Shown here one piece after another: positions 23,494-35,724 of a stretch of DNA of 64,000 nt (position 1 is its first letter; each line of letters begins with the position of its first letter). The notes under the pieces are model-generated. The model ran no database searches. It was not told where the DNA came from and saw nothing but the letters and a program-made list of their open reading frames with translations. The DNA is taken from contig NC_057800.1 in the NCBI RefSeq assembly GCF_018294505.1, positions 171,549,703-171,613,702 of the forward strand. Direction: 5' to 3'. Source of the DNA: Triticum aestivum (taxonomy: Eukaryota > Streptophyta > Magnoliopsida > Poales > Poaceae). The translations under genes and the position numbers were made by a program.

Positions 23494-25080
23494 TGATACG
23501 TCTCCAACGTATCTATAATTTTTGATTGCTCCATGCTATTATATTATCTATTTTGGATGTTAATGGGCTTTATTTTACACTTATATATCATTTTTGGGAC
23601 TAGCCTACTAATCGGAGGCCGAGCCCAAATTGGTTTTTTTGTGCCTATTTTCGGGTTTCTAAGAAAAGGAATATCAAACGGAGTCCAAATGGAATGAAAC
23701 CTTCAGGAACATGATTTTCTCAACAAACGTGATCCAGGAGACTTGGAGTGGGCGTCAACAAACAAGGGAGGAAGGCATGAGGCAGGGGGCGCGCCTACCC
23801 CCCTGGGCGCGCCCTCCACCCTCATGGGCCCTCCGTTGATCCACCGACGTACTTCTTCCTCCTATATATATCCACGTACCCCCCAAACATCGAGGAGCAC
23901 CACGAAAACCTAATTCCACCGCCGCAACCTTCTGTACCCGAGAGATCCCATCTTGGGGCCTTTTCCGGAGCTCCACCGGAGGGGGCATTGATCACGGAGG
24001 GCCTCTACATCAACTCCATGGCCTCTCCGGTGATGTGTGAGTAGTTTACTTCAGACCTTCGGGTCCATAGTTATTAGCTAGATGGCTTCTTCTCTCTCTT
24101 TGGATGTCAATACAAAGTTCTCCTCGATCTTCTTGGAGATCTATTCGATGTAATCTTCTTTTGTGGTGTGTTTGTCGACATCCGATGAATTGTGGGTTTA
24201 CGATCCAGATTATCTATGAGCAATATTTGAATCTTCTCTGAATTCTTTTATGTATGATTGGTTTATCTTTGCAAGTCTCTTCGAACTATCAGTTTTGTTT
24301 GGCCTACTAGATTGATCTTTCTTGCAATGGGAGAAGTGCTTAGCTTTGGGTTCAATCTTGCGGTGTCCTTTCCCAGTGACAGCAGGGGCAGCAAGGCACA
24401 TATTGTATTGTTGACATCGAGGATAAAAACATGGGGTTTGCATCATAAAAAGATGGGTTTATCCCTCTACATCATGTCATCTTCCTTAAAGCATTACTCT
24501 GTTCTTATGAACTTAATACTCTAGATGCATGTTGGATAGCGGTCGGTGTGTGGAGTAATAGTAGTAGATGCAGAATCGTTTCGGTCTACTTGTCTCGGAC
24601 ATGATGCCTATATACATGATCATACCTAGATATTCTCATAACTATGCTCAATTCTATCAATTGCTCGACAGTAATTCGTTTACCCACTGTAATACTTATG
24701 CTCTTGAGAGAAGCCACTAGTGAAACCTATGGCCCCCGGGTCTATCTTCCATCATATTAATCTTCCAATAATTAGTTATTTCTTTTGCCGTTTATTTTAC
24801 TTTGCATCTTTATTTCTCTTTATCATGAAATTACCAAAAATATTATCTTATCATATCTATCAGATCTCACTCTCGTAAGTGATCGTGAAGGGATTGACAA
24901 CCCCTTTATCGCGTTGGTTGCGAGGTTCTTATTTGTTTGTGTAGGTGCGTGGGACTTGAGCATGATCTCCTACTAGATTGATACCTTGGTTCTCAAAAGC
25001 TGAAGGAAATACTTATGCTACTTTATTGCATCACCCTTTCCTCTTCAAGGGAAAACCAACGCAGTGCTCAAGAGGTAGCA
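23494..25080 (+). repeat. E5 3' LTR (1587 bp)
   Basis: It matches the 5' LTR with scattered substitutions. It ends GAGGTAGCA, followed by the duplicated GGGGT. The hairpin arms read catgag/ctcatg here. Confidence 0.9.
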
Positions 25081-26061
25081 GGGGTCGTACTGAGATGCAG
25101 TGGCAATTACCTGATGAGCTGCAGCTTGGAGGCGAGCTGTCTCCACCCTCCTCGCGTACTCGATCGCCTCCTCCCTGGTTATAACAGATCTCCCCGGTGC
25201 CTGAAAGTCAAAGAAAGCAGGAGCACGGAGAGCGACGTGATAGGTGCGTCGTATGTCAAAGATTAGTCGGTACTGGAGGAACTGATCGTTCCTCTCAACA
25301 AACTGATGACGAACCATAGCATCATAATCTAAATAAGGAGGCAACTCAATATCATCCCCACGTATGGGTATCTCAAGAAAGTTAGCTATACGAGTTGCAT
25401 AAATTCCACCCAAGAAATCTCCATGAATACGATTATTATGCAACCTACGTGCAACAATAACCCCCAAGTTGTATTGTTTATCTCCTAAAATAGCGCTCCT
25501 AAGAACGCTACGATCAGGTACACACATGTGACATACTTCATCTTTACCATTTATGCACCTTCCTATGAAGAGAGCAAAATAATGTATAGCAGGAAAATGA
25601 ATGCTCCCTATGGTGGCCTGTGTTACATCTCTAGATTCCCCCACTGTAATACTAGCAAGAAAATCTCTAAATTCAGATTTGCGGGGTTCACTAACATTAC
25701 CCCACTGTGGGAGTTTACAAGCAGTGTTAAAATCTTCTAAGTCCATGGTATAAGATTTATCATAAAGGTCAAACAGGATAGTTTGAGAATTGCGTGATGA
25801 TGAAAATTTAAACCTTCTCACAAATGAATCGGTTAAATAGAGGTATTGACGACACTTATCTACCTCGAAGCTCTCAAGATCGGCATTACGCACATATGCT
25901 TCAAATTGCTCCTTGATTCCTGCTCGAACCATGAAGTCCTCTGACGGACATTCACAAGGCCACACTTGAGCGTCTCTTGGTGGTTCCTCGTCCGCATCGC
26001 GTATTGCGGGCGGGGGTCCATGCTTCCTTGAAGAACCACCATGGTACATTTTCCTAAACAT
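25081..26061 (-). pseudogene. E4 ATHILA ORF1-like gene, main part
   Basis: An uninterrupted frame of about 327 codons from ATG 26061 to the E5 insertion, with the last codons at 16736-16776. It resembles the plant ATHILA ORF1 family, with FVRRFKF, ILFDLYDKSYTMDLEDFNTA and HYFALFIGRCINGKDEV about residues 75-180. The gene lies 3' of gag-protease, as in Athila elements. The function of this family is not established, and an envelope-like role has been suggested for the 3' genes of Athila. There are no stops before the insertion, in contrast to the decayed gag of the same element. Confidence 0.75.
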
Positions 26062-26852
26062 ATTTCTTCCTCTGAAAAATTTCTGAAATTTTTAGTAACT
26101 CAAAATAAAAGTGAACCAAACTCAACAATATTGATAGCAACTACTCCTACAAGTGCCTAGAGGCAATATCATGCATTAAAACTACTTTTTACCATATAAA
26201 TTTGACATGCAAGCTCAATAAAAGGGTCACCTAAGCAGCAAAAAATTTCAATGAATAAAGCACTACAAAAAAAACTAATTGGACCATTGGAGGAGTCACA
26301 TACCAAAGAACAATCCCCCAAAGTAGTTTTGTGAATGGAGCTTTGAGCAAGGAGATCGAAAATGGCAGCAAGATGAGCTTGGACTCGGGTTTGAGTTGGT
26401 TAGTGATTTTTTTGGCAGGAAGAAGGAGTGTGTGGTAGCTGGAATAAGTGGAGGGGATCCACCATGGGCCACGAGGCAGGGGCCGCGCCCTGGACCCTCG
26501 TGGCCAGGTGCTTGCTCCCCCTACTGTGTTCTCAATGCCACATATTCTCGAATATTCTAGAAAAAAAAACATATTTAAATTTCTGGGCATTTGGATTTAA
26601 ATTTCAGGGCATTTGGAGAACTTTTATTTTCGGCGTATTTTTTATTGCATTGATAATTCAGAAAACAGACAGAAAATACTATTTTTGCTTTATTTAATAT
26701 AAATAACAGAAAGTAAAAAGAGGTACAGAGAGTTGTGTTTTCTAAATTCATCCATCTCATGCTCATCAAAAGGAATCCACTAACAAGGTTGATCAAGTCT
26801 TGTTAACAAACTCATTCTGAATTGCATGAAACCGGAGAATTTTCGAATAACA
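26062..26852 (-). other. E4 spacer between protease and ATHILA-like gene
   Basis: About 0.8 kb without a gene, where RT, RNase H and integrase would be in a complete Athila. It contains a hairpin ggccacgag ... ctcgtggcc at 26468-26507 like those in the LTRs, and AT-rich sequence. Confidence 0.65.
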
Positions 26853-27734
26853 CTAGGTTACCTCAATGGGAATATGCATGTCCCCAACAATAAGACTATC
26901 ATATTTCTTCTTGACAGTAGGAAGAGGAAATTCAAAACCTCCAATAGTAATAGTTGAAAATTTTCCAATAGAATTGATACTGTGGACTTGAGGTTGTTTC
27001 CTCGGAAAGTGTACCATATGCTCATTACCATTAACATGAAAAGTGACATTGCCTTTGGTGCAATCAATAACAGCCCCTACAGTATTCAAAAAGGGTCTTC
27101 TAAGAATAATAGACATACTATCGTCCTCGGGGATATCAAGAATAACAAAGTCCGTTAAAATAGTAACGTTTGCAACCAGAACAGGCACATCCTCACAAAT
27201 ACCGACAGGTATAGCAGTTGATTTATCAGCCAGTTGCAAAGATATTTCAGTAGGTGTCAACTTATTCAAATCAAGTCTACGATATAAAGAGAGAGACATA
27301 ACACTAACACCAGCTCCAAGATCACATAAAGCAGTTTTAACATAGTTTCTTTTAATAGAGCATGGTATAGTTGGTACTCCTGGATCTCCAAGTTTCTTTG
27401 GTATTCCACCCTTAACAGTGTAATTAGCAAGCATGGTGGAAATTTCAGCTTCTGTTATCTTTATTTTATTAGTAACAATTTCCTTCATATATTTAGCATA
27501 AGGATTCATTTTAAGCATATCAGTCAAAAGCATACGCAAAAAGATAGGTCTAATCATTTCAGCAAAGCGCTCAAAATCCTTATCATCCTTTTTCTTGGAT
27601 GGTTTAGCAGGAAAAAGGCATGGGTTTCTGAACCCATGGTTCTTTTTCTTTACCGTGCTTCCTAGCAACAAAGTCTCTCTTATCATAACATTGATTCTTT
27701 GATTGTGGGTTATCAAGATCAACAGCCGGTTCAA
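26853..27734 (-). pseudogene. E4 protease and gag C-terminus
   Basis: A frame of about 290 codons on the minus strand. Its first part (FERFAEMIRPIFLRMLLTDM, MNPYAKYMKEIV) is the gag-protease linker of Athila-type elements. The second half is a retropepsin-like domain with ALCDLGAGVSVM as the active-site region and IILRRPFLNTVGAVID, where the usual Gly before RPFL is Arg. It ends at 26853 without running into RT. A frameshift near 27840 separates it from the gag to its right. Confidence 0.8.
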
Positions 27735-27737
27735 TTT

Positions 27738-29621
27738 CTACATCATTATCATTGCTAGGTTGAGCATCAACATGAAAATCATCATTAACATTATCACTAG
27801 GTTCATGTTCATTACCAGATTGTGTTTCAGCATCAGGAATAGAAATATCATTGGGATTCTCAGGTGTGTCAATACAGGATCACTAGAAGCATGCAAAGTC
27901 CTATCATTTTTCTTTTTCTTCCTTTTAGAAGGACTAGGTGCATCAATATTAGTTCTTTGAGAATCTTGCTCAATTCTCTTAGGATGGCCCTCAGGATACA
28001 AAGGTTCCTGAGTTATTTTACCACCTCTAGTTACAACTCTAACAACATTATTATTTTTCTTACTATTTAATTCATTGAGCAAATCATTCTAAGCTTTAAG
28101 TACTTGTTCTACTTGAGTGGTAACCATAGAAGCATGTTTACTAATAAGTTTAAGTTCTCCTTTAACACTAGCCATATAATCACTCAAGTGTTCAATCATA
28201 TAAGCATTATGTTTCAATTGTCTACCAACATAAGCATTGAAGTCTTCTTGTTTAACCATAAAATTATCAAACTCATCTAATTATTGCCTAGCAAACTTAG
28301 TAGGGGGGATTTCAGCTTTATCATATCTATAGAGAGAATTTACCATTACTACCTGTGTCGGGTTATCAAGACCATGTGTTTCTTCAACAGGTGGTAAATT
28401 AAGACCATGTATTTCTTCAACAGGAGGTAAATTCTTAACATCCTTAGCTTTAATACCTTTTTCTTTCATAGATTTCTTTGCCTCTTGCATATCTTCAGGA
28501 CTGAGAAATAGAATACCCCTTTTCTTTGGAGTTGGCTTAGGAGTTGGTTCAGGAAGTGTCTAATTATTTTCGTTAGTCAACATATTATTCAATAGAATTC
28601 CAGCTTGATCAGCAGTTCTTTCCCTAAAAACACAACCAACACAACTATCCAGGTGGTCTCTGGAAGCATCGGTTAGTCCATTATAAAAGAAATCAAGTAT
28701 TTCATTTTTCTTGAGAGGATGATCAGGCAAAGCATTAAGTAATTGGAGAAGCCTCCCCCAAGCTTGTGGGAGATTCTCTTCTTCAATTTGCACAAAATTA
28801 TATATTTCCCTAAAAGCAGCTTGTTTCTTATGAGCGGGAAAATATTTAGCAGAGAAGTAGTAAATCATATCCTGGTGACTACGCACACAACCAGGATCAA
28901 GAGAATTAAACCATATCTTAGCATCACCCTTTAATGAGAACGGAAATAATTTAAGGATATAATAGTAGCGAGTTTTCTCATCATTAGTGAACAGGGTAGC
29001 TATATCATTTAATTTAGTAAGATGTGCCACAACAGTTTTAGATTCATAGCCATAAAAAGGATCAGATTCAACCAAAGTAATTAACTCAGGATCAACAGAG
29101 AAATCATAATCCTTATCAGTAATAAAGATAGGTGAAGTAGCATAAGCAGGATCATATTTCATTCTAGAATTCAGAGATTTTTCTTTAAGCTTAGCTAATA
29201 ATTTCTTAAGATCACTTCTAGCATTGCAGGCAAGAAAGTCTCTAGCAGTTTCTTCATCCATAACATAACCCTCAGAAACAACAGGCAATTCCTATCTAGG
29301 GGGAGAATCTTCATCATCACTTACATCAATATTATCAGTTTCAATAATTTCATTCTCTCTAGCCCTAGCAAATTGTTCATCAAGAAATTCACCAAGTGGC
29401 ACAGTAGTATCGAGCATAGAAGTAGTTACATCATAAGTATCATGCATAGCAGAAGTGGCATCATCAATAACATGCGACATATTAGAATGAATAGCAGGTT
29501 TAGGTGTCGCAAGTTTACTCAAAACAGAAGGTGAATCAAGTGCAGAGCTAGATGGCAGTTCCTTACCTCCCCTCGTAGTTGAGGGAAATATCTTGGTTCT
29601 TTGATCTTTCAAGTTCTTCAT
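27738..29621 (-). pseudogene. gag: E4 gag pseudogene
   Basis: It starts at ATG 29621 (MKNLKDQRTKIFPSTTRGGK). The retrotransposon gag domain (about 28560-29120) has FPFSLKGDAKIWFNSL, KYFPAHKKQAAFREI and FFYNGLTDASRDHLDS. In-frame stops at 29292, 28560 and 28281 and a frameshift near 27840 disable it. A basic run (KRKKKKND) lies near 27900-27925. Gag residues around 28753-28765 are encoded by a copy of the polypurine motif (ccccaagctt). Confidence 0.82.
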
Positions 29622-29670
29622 AATGATAAGAAGATATAAATCCCAAGTGACTCAAAGAATAGAGTTATGC

Positions 29671-29688
29671 TCCCCGGCAATGGCACCA
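29671..29688 (-). other. E4 primer binding site, tRNA-Asp type
   Basis: On the minus strand it reads TGGTGCCATTGCCGGGGA, 11 bases from the LTR. It differs by two transitions from the complement of the plant tRNA-Asp 3' end as I recall it. Confidence 0.8.
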
Positions 29689-29699
29689 GAAAATGTTCT

Positions 29700-31099
29700 T
29701 GATAACCCACAAGTATAGGGGATCGCAACAGTTTTCGAGGGTAGAGTATTCAACCCAAATTTATTGATTCGACACAAGGGGAGCCAAAGAATATTCTCAA
29801 GTATTAGCAACTGAGTTGTCAATTCAACCACACCTGGAAACTTAATATCTGCAGCAAAGTGTTTAGTAGCAAGTAATATGATAGTAGTGGTAACGGTAGC
29901 AAAAGTAATATTTTTGGGTTTTGTAGTGATTGTAACAGTAGCAGCGGAAAAGTAAATAAGCGAAGAACAATATATGAAAAGCTTGTAGGCATTGGATCGG
30001 TGATGGAGAATTATGCCACATGCGATCGATCATGTAATAGTCATAACCTAGGGTGACACAGAACTAGCTCCAGTTCACCAATGTAATGTAGGCATGTATT
30101 CCGAATATAGTCATACGTGCTTATGGAAAAGAACTTGCATGACATCTTTTGTCCCACCCTCCCATGGCAGCGGGGTCCTATTGGAAACTAAGGGATATTA
30201 AGGCCTCCTTTTAATAGAGTGCCGGACCAAAGCATTAACACATAGTGAATACATGAACTCCTCAAACTACGGTCATCACCGGTAAGTATCCTGATTATTG
30301 TCACTTCGGGGTTAACGAATCATAACACATAATAGGTGACTATAGACTTGCAAGATAGGATCAAGAACTCTCGTATATTGATGAAAACATAATAGGTTCA
30401 GATCTGAAATCATGGCACTCGGGCCCTAGTGAAATGCATTAAGCATAGCAAAGTCATATCAACATCAATCTCAGAACATAGTGGATACTAGGGATCAAAC
30501 CCTAACAAATCTAACTCAATTACATGATAAATCTCATCCAATCCATCACCGTCCAGCAAGCCTATGATGGAATTACTCACGCACGGTAGTGAGCATCATG
30601 AAATTGGTGATGGAGGAAGGTTGATGATGACGATGGCGACGGATTCCCCTCTCCGGAGCACCGAACGGACTCCAGATCAGCCCTCCCGAGAGAGTTTAGG
30701 GCTTGGCAGCGGCTCCGTATCGTAAAATGCGATGAATCCTTCTCTCTGATTTGTTTTCTCGCCGAAAGTGAATATATGGAGTCAAGGTTGAGGTCGGTGG
30801 AGCGTCAGGGGGGCCACGAGGCAGGGGGCGCCCAGGGGGGCAGGCGCGCCCCTACCCTCGTGGACAGGTGGAGCCCCCCTGACGTGGATTCTTCTTCCAG
30901 TATTTTTTATATATTCCAAAATAATTCTCTGTTGATTTTCAGGTCATTCCGAGAACTTTTATTTCTGCACAAAAATAACACCATGGCAATTCTGCTGAAA
31001 ACAGCGTCAGTTCTGGTTAGTTCCATTCAAATCATGCAAGTTAGAGTCCAAAACAAGGGCAAAAGTGTTTGGAAAAGTATATACGACGGAGACGTATCA
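29700..31099 (-). repeat. E4 5' LTR (1400 bp)
   Basis: It is the partner of 13286-14688. Hairpin ccacgag/ctcgtgg at 30814-30863; TATA-like ccatatatt on the minus strand at 30771-30779. It ends GTATCA at 31099, followed by the duplication GCGAG. Confidence 0.88.
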
Positions 31100-31104
31100 G
31101 CGAG

Positions 31105-33912
31105 ACGGTTATTCATTTAAATCAGAGAATAATGGTTGTTCTATTTATATGTGTAATATCTTTTATGGTCATGCACCCCTGATGAGTGGTCTATTTTTAC
31201 TAAATCTTGATAGTAGTGATACACATGTTCATAGTATTGAAGCCAAAAGATGCAGAGTTGATAATGATAGTGGAACTTATTTGTGGCACTGCCGTTTAGG
31301 TCATATTGGTGTAAAGCGCATGAAGAAACTCCATTCTGATGGACTTATGGAATCACTTGATTATGAATCACTTGGTACTTGTGAACCATGCATCATGGGC
31401 AAGATGACTAAAACTCCGTTCTCCGGAACAATGGAGCGAGCAACAGAGTTATTGGAAATCATACATACTGATGTATGTGGTCCAATGAACATTGAAGCTT
31501 GCGGCGGATATCGTTATTTTCTCACCTTCATAGATGATTTGAGCAGATATGGGTATATCTACTTAATGAAACATAAGTCTGAAACATTTGAAAAGTTCAA
31601 AGAATTTCAAAGTGAAGTGGAAAATCATCGTAACAAGAAAATCAAGTTTCTATGGTCTGATCGTGGAGGCGAATATTTGAGTTATGAGTTTGGACTTCAT
31701 TTAAAACAATGCAGAATAGTTTCGCAACTCACGCCACCTGGAACACCACAGCGTAATGGTGTGTCTGAATGTCGTAATCGTACTTTACAAGATATAGTGC
31801 AATCTATGATGTCTCTCACTGATTTACCACTATCGTTTTGGGGTTACACTTTAGGGACGGCTGCATTCACATTAAATAGAGCACCATCTAAATCCGTCGA
31901 GACGACACCTTATGAACTGTGGTTTGGCAAGAAACCCAAGTTGTCATTTCTTAAAGATTGGGGATGCGATGCTTATGTGAAAAAGCTTCATCCTGATAAG
32001 CTCGAACTCAAATCGGAGAAATGTGTCTTCATAGGATACCCAAAGGAGACTGTTGGGTACACCTTCTATCACAGATTCGAAGGCAAGGTATTCGTTGCCA
32101 AGAATGGATCCTTTATAGAGAAGGAGTTTCTCTTGAAAGAAGTGAGTGGGAGGAAAGTAGAACTCGAAGAGGTAATTGTACCTTCTCCCTTATTGGAAAG
32201 TAGTTCATCACTGAAATCAGTTCCAGTGATTCCTACACCAGTAAGTGAGGAAGCTAATGATGATGATCATGAAACTTCTGATCAAGTTACTACCAAACCT
32301 CGTAGGTCAACCAGAGTAAAATCCGCACCAGAGTGGTACGGTAATCCTGTTCTGGAAGTCATGTTACTTGACCATGACGATCCTACGAACTATGGGGAAG
32401 CAATGATGAGCCCAGATTCTGCAAAATGGCTCGAAGCCATGAAATCTAAGATGGGATCCATGTATGAAAACAAAGTGTGGACTTTGGTTGACTTGCCCGA
32501 TGATAGGCAGGCCATAGAGAATAAATGGATCTTCAAGAAGAAGACTGACGCTGATGGTAATGTTACTGTCTACAAAGCTCGACTTGTTGCGAAAGGTTTT
32601 CGACAAGTTCAAGCAGTTAACTACGATGAGACCTTCTCACCCATAGCGATGCTTAAGTCTGTCCGAATCATGTTAGCAATTGCTGCATTTTATGATTATG
32701 AAATTTGGCAAATGGATGTCAAAACTGCATTCCTTAATGGATATCTTAAAGAAGAGTTGTATATGATGCAACCAGAAGGTTTTTTCGATCCAAAAGGTGC
32801 TAACAAAGTGTGCAAGCTCCAGCAATCCATTTATGGACTGGTGCAAGCCTCTCGGAGTTGGAATATATGCTTTGATAGTGTGATCAAAGCATATGGTTTT
32901 ATACAGACTTTTGGAGAAGCCTGTATTTACAAGAAAGTGAGTGGGATCTCCGTAGCATTTATGATATTATATGTAGATGACATATTGTTAATCGGAAATG
33001 ATACTGAATTTCTGGATAGCATAAAAGGATACTTGAATAAGAATTTTTCAATGAAAGACCTCGGTGAAGCTGCTTATATATTGGCCATCAAGATCTATAG
33101 AGATAGATCAAGACGCTTAATTGGACTTTCACAAAGCACATACCTTGATAAAGTTTTGAAGAAGTTCAAAATGGATCAGGCAAAGATAGGGTTCTTCCTT
33201 GTATTACAAGGTGTGAAGTTGAGTCAGACTCAATGCCTAACCACTGCAAAAGATAGAGAGAAAATGAAGGTGTTCCCTATGCTTCAGCCATAGGCTCTAT
33301 CATGTATGCAATGCTGTGTACCAGACCTGATGTGTGCCTTGCTATTAGTTTAGCAAGGAGGTACCAAAGTAATCCAGGAGGGGATCACTAGACAGCGGTC
33401 AAGAACATCCTGAAATACCTAAAAAGGATAAGGATATGTTTCTCGTATATGGAGGTGACAAAGAGCTCGTCGTAAACGGTTACGTCGATGCAAGCTTTGA
33501 CACTGATCCGGATGACTCTAAGTCACAAATCGGATACGTGTTTTTATTAAATGGTGGAGCTGTCAGTTGGTGCAGTTCCAAGAAGAGCGTCGTGGCGGGG
33601 TCTATGTGTGAAGCGGAATACATAACTGCTTCGGAAGTAGCAAATGAAGGAGTCTGGATGAAGGAGTTCATATCCGATCTAGGTGTCATACCTAGTGCAT
33701 CGGGTCCAATGAAAATCTTTTGTGACAATACTGGAGCAATTGCCTTGGCAAAGGAATCCAGATTTCACAAGAGAACCAAGCACTTCAAGAGATGCTTCAA
33801 TTCCATCCGTGATCAAGTCAAGGAGGGAGACATAGAGATTTTCAAGATACATACGGATCTGAATGTTGCAGACCCGTTGACTAAGCCTCTCTCACGAGCA
33901 AAACATGATTAG
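31105..33912 (+). pseudogene. pol: E3 pol pseudogene (integrase, RT, RNase H)
   Basis: A single open frame runs to 33293 with no stop. It has the integrase zinc region (HCRLGHIGVKRMKKLH ... CEPCIMGK), then the core with IHTDVCGPMN, SDRGGEY and NGVSECRNRTL (catalytic D, D, E). RT follows, with KARLVAKGFRQ, WQMDVKTAFLNG and YVDDILL. A deletion near 33265 shifts the frame, a TAG lies at 33389-33391 and a second shift near 33428 restores RNase H (33436-33912; YVDASFDTD, CEAEY, CDNTGA, DLNVADPLTK). Most of pol is far better kept than the gag of the same element. The first residues of the open frame come from the E4 LTR and are accidental. Confidence 0.88.
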
Positions 33913-33970
33913 CACCAAGACTCCTGGGTGTTAGAATCATTACAATGTAATATAGATTATTGACTCTAGT

Positions 33971-33983
33971 GCAAGTGGGAGAC
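33971..33983 (+). other. E3 polypurine tract
   Basis: gcaagtgggagac before the LTR start, which here reads TAAAGGAAATATG instead of TGAAGG; the terminal TG has become TA. Confidence 0.85.
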
Positions 33984-34179
33984 TAAAGGAAATATGCCCT
34001 AGAGGCAATAATAAACTTGTTATTTATATTTCCTTATATCATGATAAATGTTTATTATTCATGCTAGAATTGTATTAACCGGAAACTTAGTACATGTGTG
34101 AATGCATAGACAAACAGAGTGTCACTGGTTTGCCTCTACTTGACTAGCTCGTTGAATCAATGATGGTTATGTTTCCTAA
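33984..34179 (+). repeat. E3 3' LTR, first 196 bp
   Basis: It begins taaaggaaatatgccctagagg and matches the outer LTR ends of E2 and E8 in inverse orientation. It is interrupted at 34180 by E6. Confidence 0.87.
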
Positions 34180-35724
34180 TGCTACCTCTTGAGCACTGCG
34201 TTGGTTTTCCCTTGAAGAGGAAAGGGTGATGCAATAAAGTAGCGTAAGTATTTCCCTCAGTTTTTGAGAACCAAGGTATCAATCCAGTAGGAGATCATGC
34301 TCAAGTCCCATGCACCTACACAAACAAATAACAACCTCGCAACCAATGCGATAAAGGGGCTGTCAATCCCTTCACGGTCACTTACGAGAGTGAGATCTGA
34401 TAGATATGATAAGATAATATTTTTGGTATTTTTATGATAAAGAGAAATAAAGATGCAAAGTAAAATAAATGGCAATAGAAATAGCTAAGTGTTGGAAGAT
34501 TAATATGATGGAAGATAGACCCAGGGGCCATAGGTTTCACTAGTGGCTTCTCTCAAGAGCATAAGTATTACGGTGGGTAAACGAATTACTGCCAAGCAAT
34601 TGATAGAATTGAGCATAGTTATGAGAATATCTAGGTATGATCACGTATATAGGCATCACGTCCGTGACAAGTAGACCGAAACGATTCTGCATCTACTACT
34701 ATTACTCCACACATTGACCACTATCCAGCATGCATCTAGAGTATTAAATTCATAAGAACATAGTAATGTTTTAAGTAAGATGACATGATGTAGAGGGATA
34801 AACTCATGCAATATGATATAAACCCCATCTTTTTATCCTCGATGGCAACAATACAATACGTGCCTTGCTGCCCCTGCTGTCACTGAGAAAGGACACTGCA
34901 AGATTGAACCCAAAGCTAAGCACTTCTCCCATTGCAAGAAAGATCAATCTAGTAGGCCAAACCAAACTGAAAATTCGAAGAGACTTGCAAATATAACCAA
35001 TCATACATAAAATAATTCAAAGGAGATTCAAATATTGTTCATAGATAAACTTGATCATAAACCCACAATTCATCGGATCTCGACAAACACACCGCAAAAG
35101 AAGATTACATAGAATAGATCTCCAAGAAGATCGAGGAGAACTTTGTATTGAGATCCAAAGAGAGAGAAGAAGCCATCTAGATAATAACTATGGACCCGAA
35201 GGTCTGAAGTAAACTACTCACACATCACCGGAGAGGCCATGGAGTTGATGTAGAGGCCCTCCGTGATCAATGCCCCCTCCGGCGGAGCTCCGGAAAAGGC
35301 CCCAAGATGGGTTCTCTCGGGTACAGAAGGTTGCGGCACTGGAATTAGGTTTTCGTGGTGCTCCTGGATGTTTGCGGGGTACGTGGACTTATATAGGAGG
35401 AAGAAGTAGGTCGGTGGAGCAACGAGGGGCCCACAAGGGTGGAGGGCGCGCCCAGGGGGTAGGCATGCCCCCTGGCTCGTGGCCTCCTCGATTGTTTCTT
35501 GACGCCCACTCCAAGTCTCCGGGATCACGTTTGGACTTCGTTTGATATTCTTTTCTGTGAAACACTGAAATAGGCAAAAAAACAACAATTTGGGTTGGGC
35601 CTCCGGTTAATAGGTTAGTCCCAAAAATAATATAAAAGTGTAAAATAAAACCCATTAACATCCAAAACAGATAATATAATAGCATGGAGCAATCAAAAAT
35701 TATAGATACATTGGAGACGTATCA
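34180..35724 (-). repeat. E6 3' LTR (1545 bp)
   Basis: In plus-strand reading TGCTACCTC to GACGTATCA, the inverse of the E5 LTR. Hairpin arms are cacaag/ctcgtg (35432-35481), one pair lost relative to E5. Confidence 0.88.

Larger units (their letters stand above)
16777..25080 (+). mobile_element. E5: Athila-type gypsy, gag-protease only, with GGGGT duplication
   Basis: LTRs at 16777-18357 and 23494-25080 (TGATACGTC ... GTAGCA) are flanked by GGGGT at 16772-16776 and 25081-25085. The inside has a tRNA-Asp-like primer site, one gag-protease frame (18639-20720) and 2.8 kb of noncoding sequence, then a polypurine tract. No RT, RNase H or integrase is present, so it is non-autonomous. E6 is the same family in opposite orientation. 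Confidence 0.9.
13286..31099 (-). mobile_element. E4: Athila-type Ty3-gypsy, non-autonomous, split by E5
   Basis: LTRs at 13286-14688 and 29700-31099 run TGATAACCC to GTATCA in plus-strand reading. The element reads on the minus strand: tRNA-Asp-type primer site (29671-29688), gag, protease, an ATHILA ORF1-like gene, 2 kb of noncoding sequence and the polypurine tract (14689-14702). There is no reverse transcriptase or integrase. The target duplication GTGAG/GCGAG differs by one CpG change. Without E5 it is about 9.5 kb. E5 interrupts it at 16776/25081. Confidence 0.85.
31100..34179 (+). mobile_element. E3: Angela/BARE-type copia, 3' segment
   Basis: It continues E3 after E4: integrase, RT, RNase H, polypurine tract and the first 196 bp of the 3' LTR. 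At 34180 E6 begins, with CCTAA (34175-34179) as its left flank. The rest of the LTR is not in the window. Confidence 0.88.

Noticed and set aside
31065..31104. Start of the long E3 pol frame upstream of 31105
   Set aside because: These codons belong to the end of the E4 LTR and the target duplication. The in-frame ATG is accidental.
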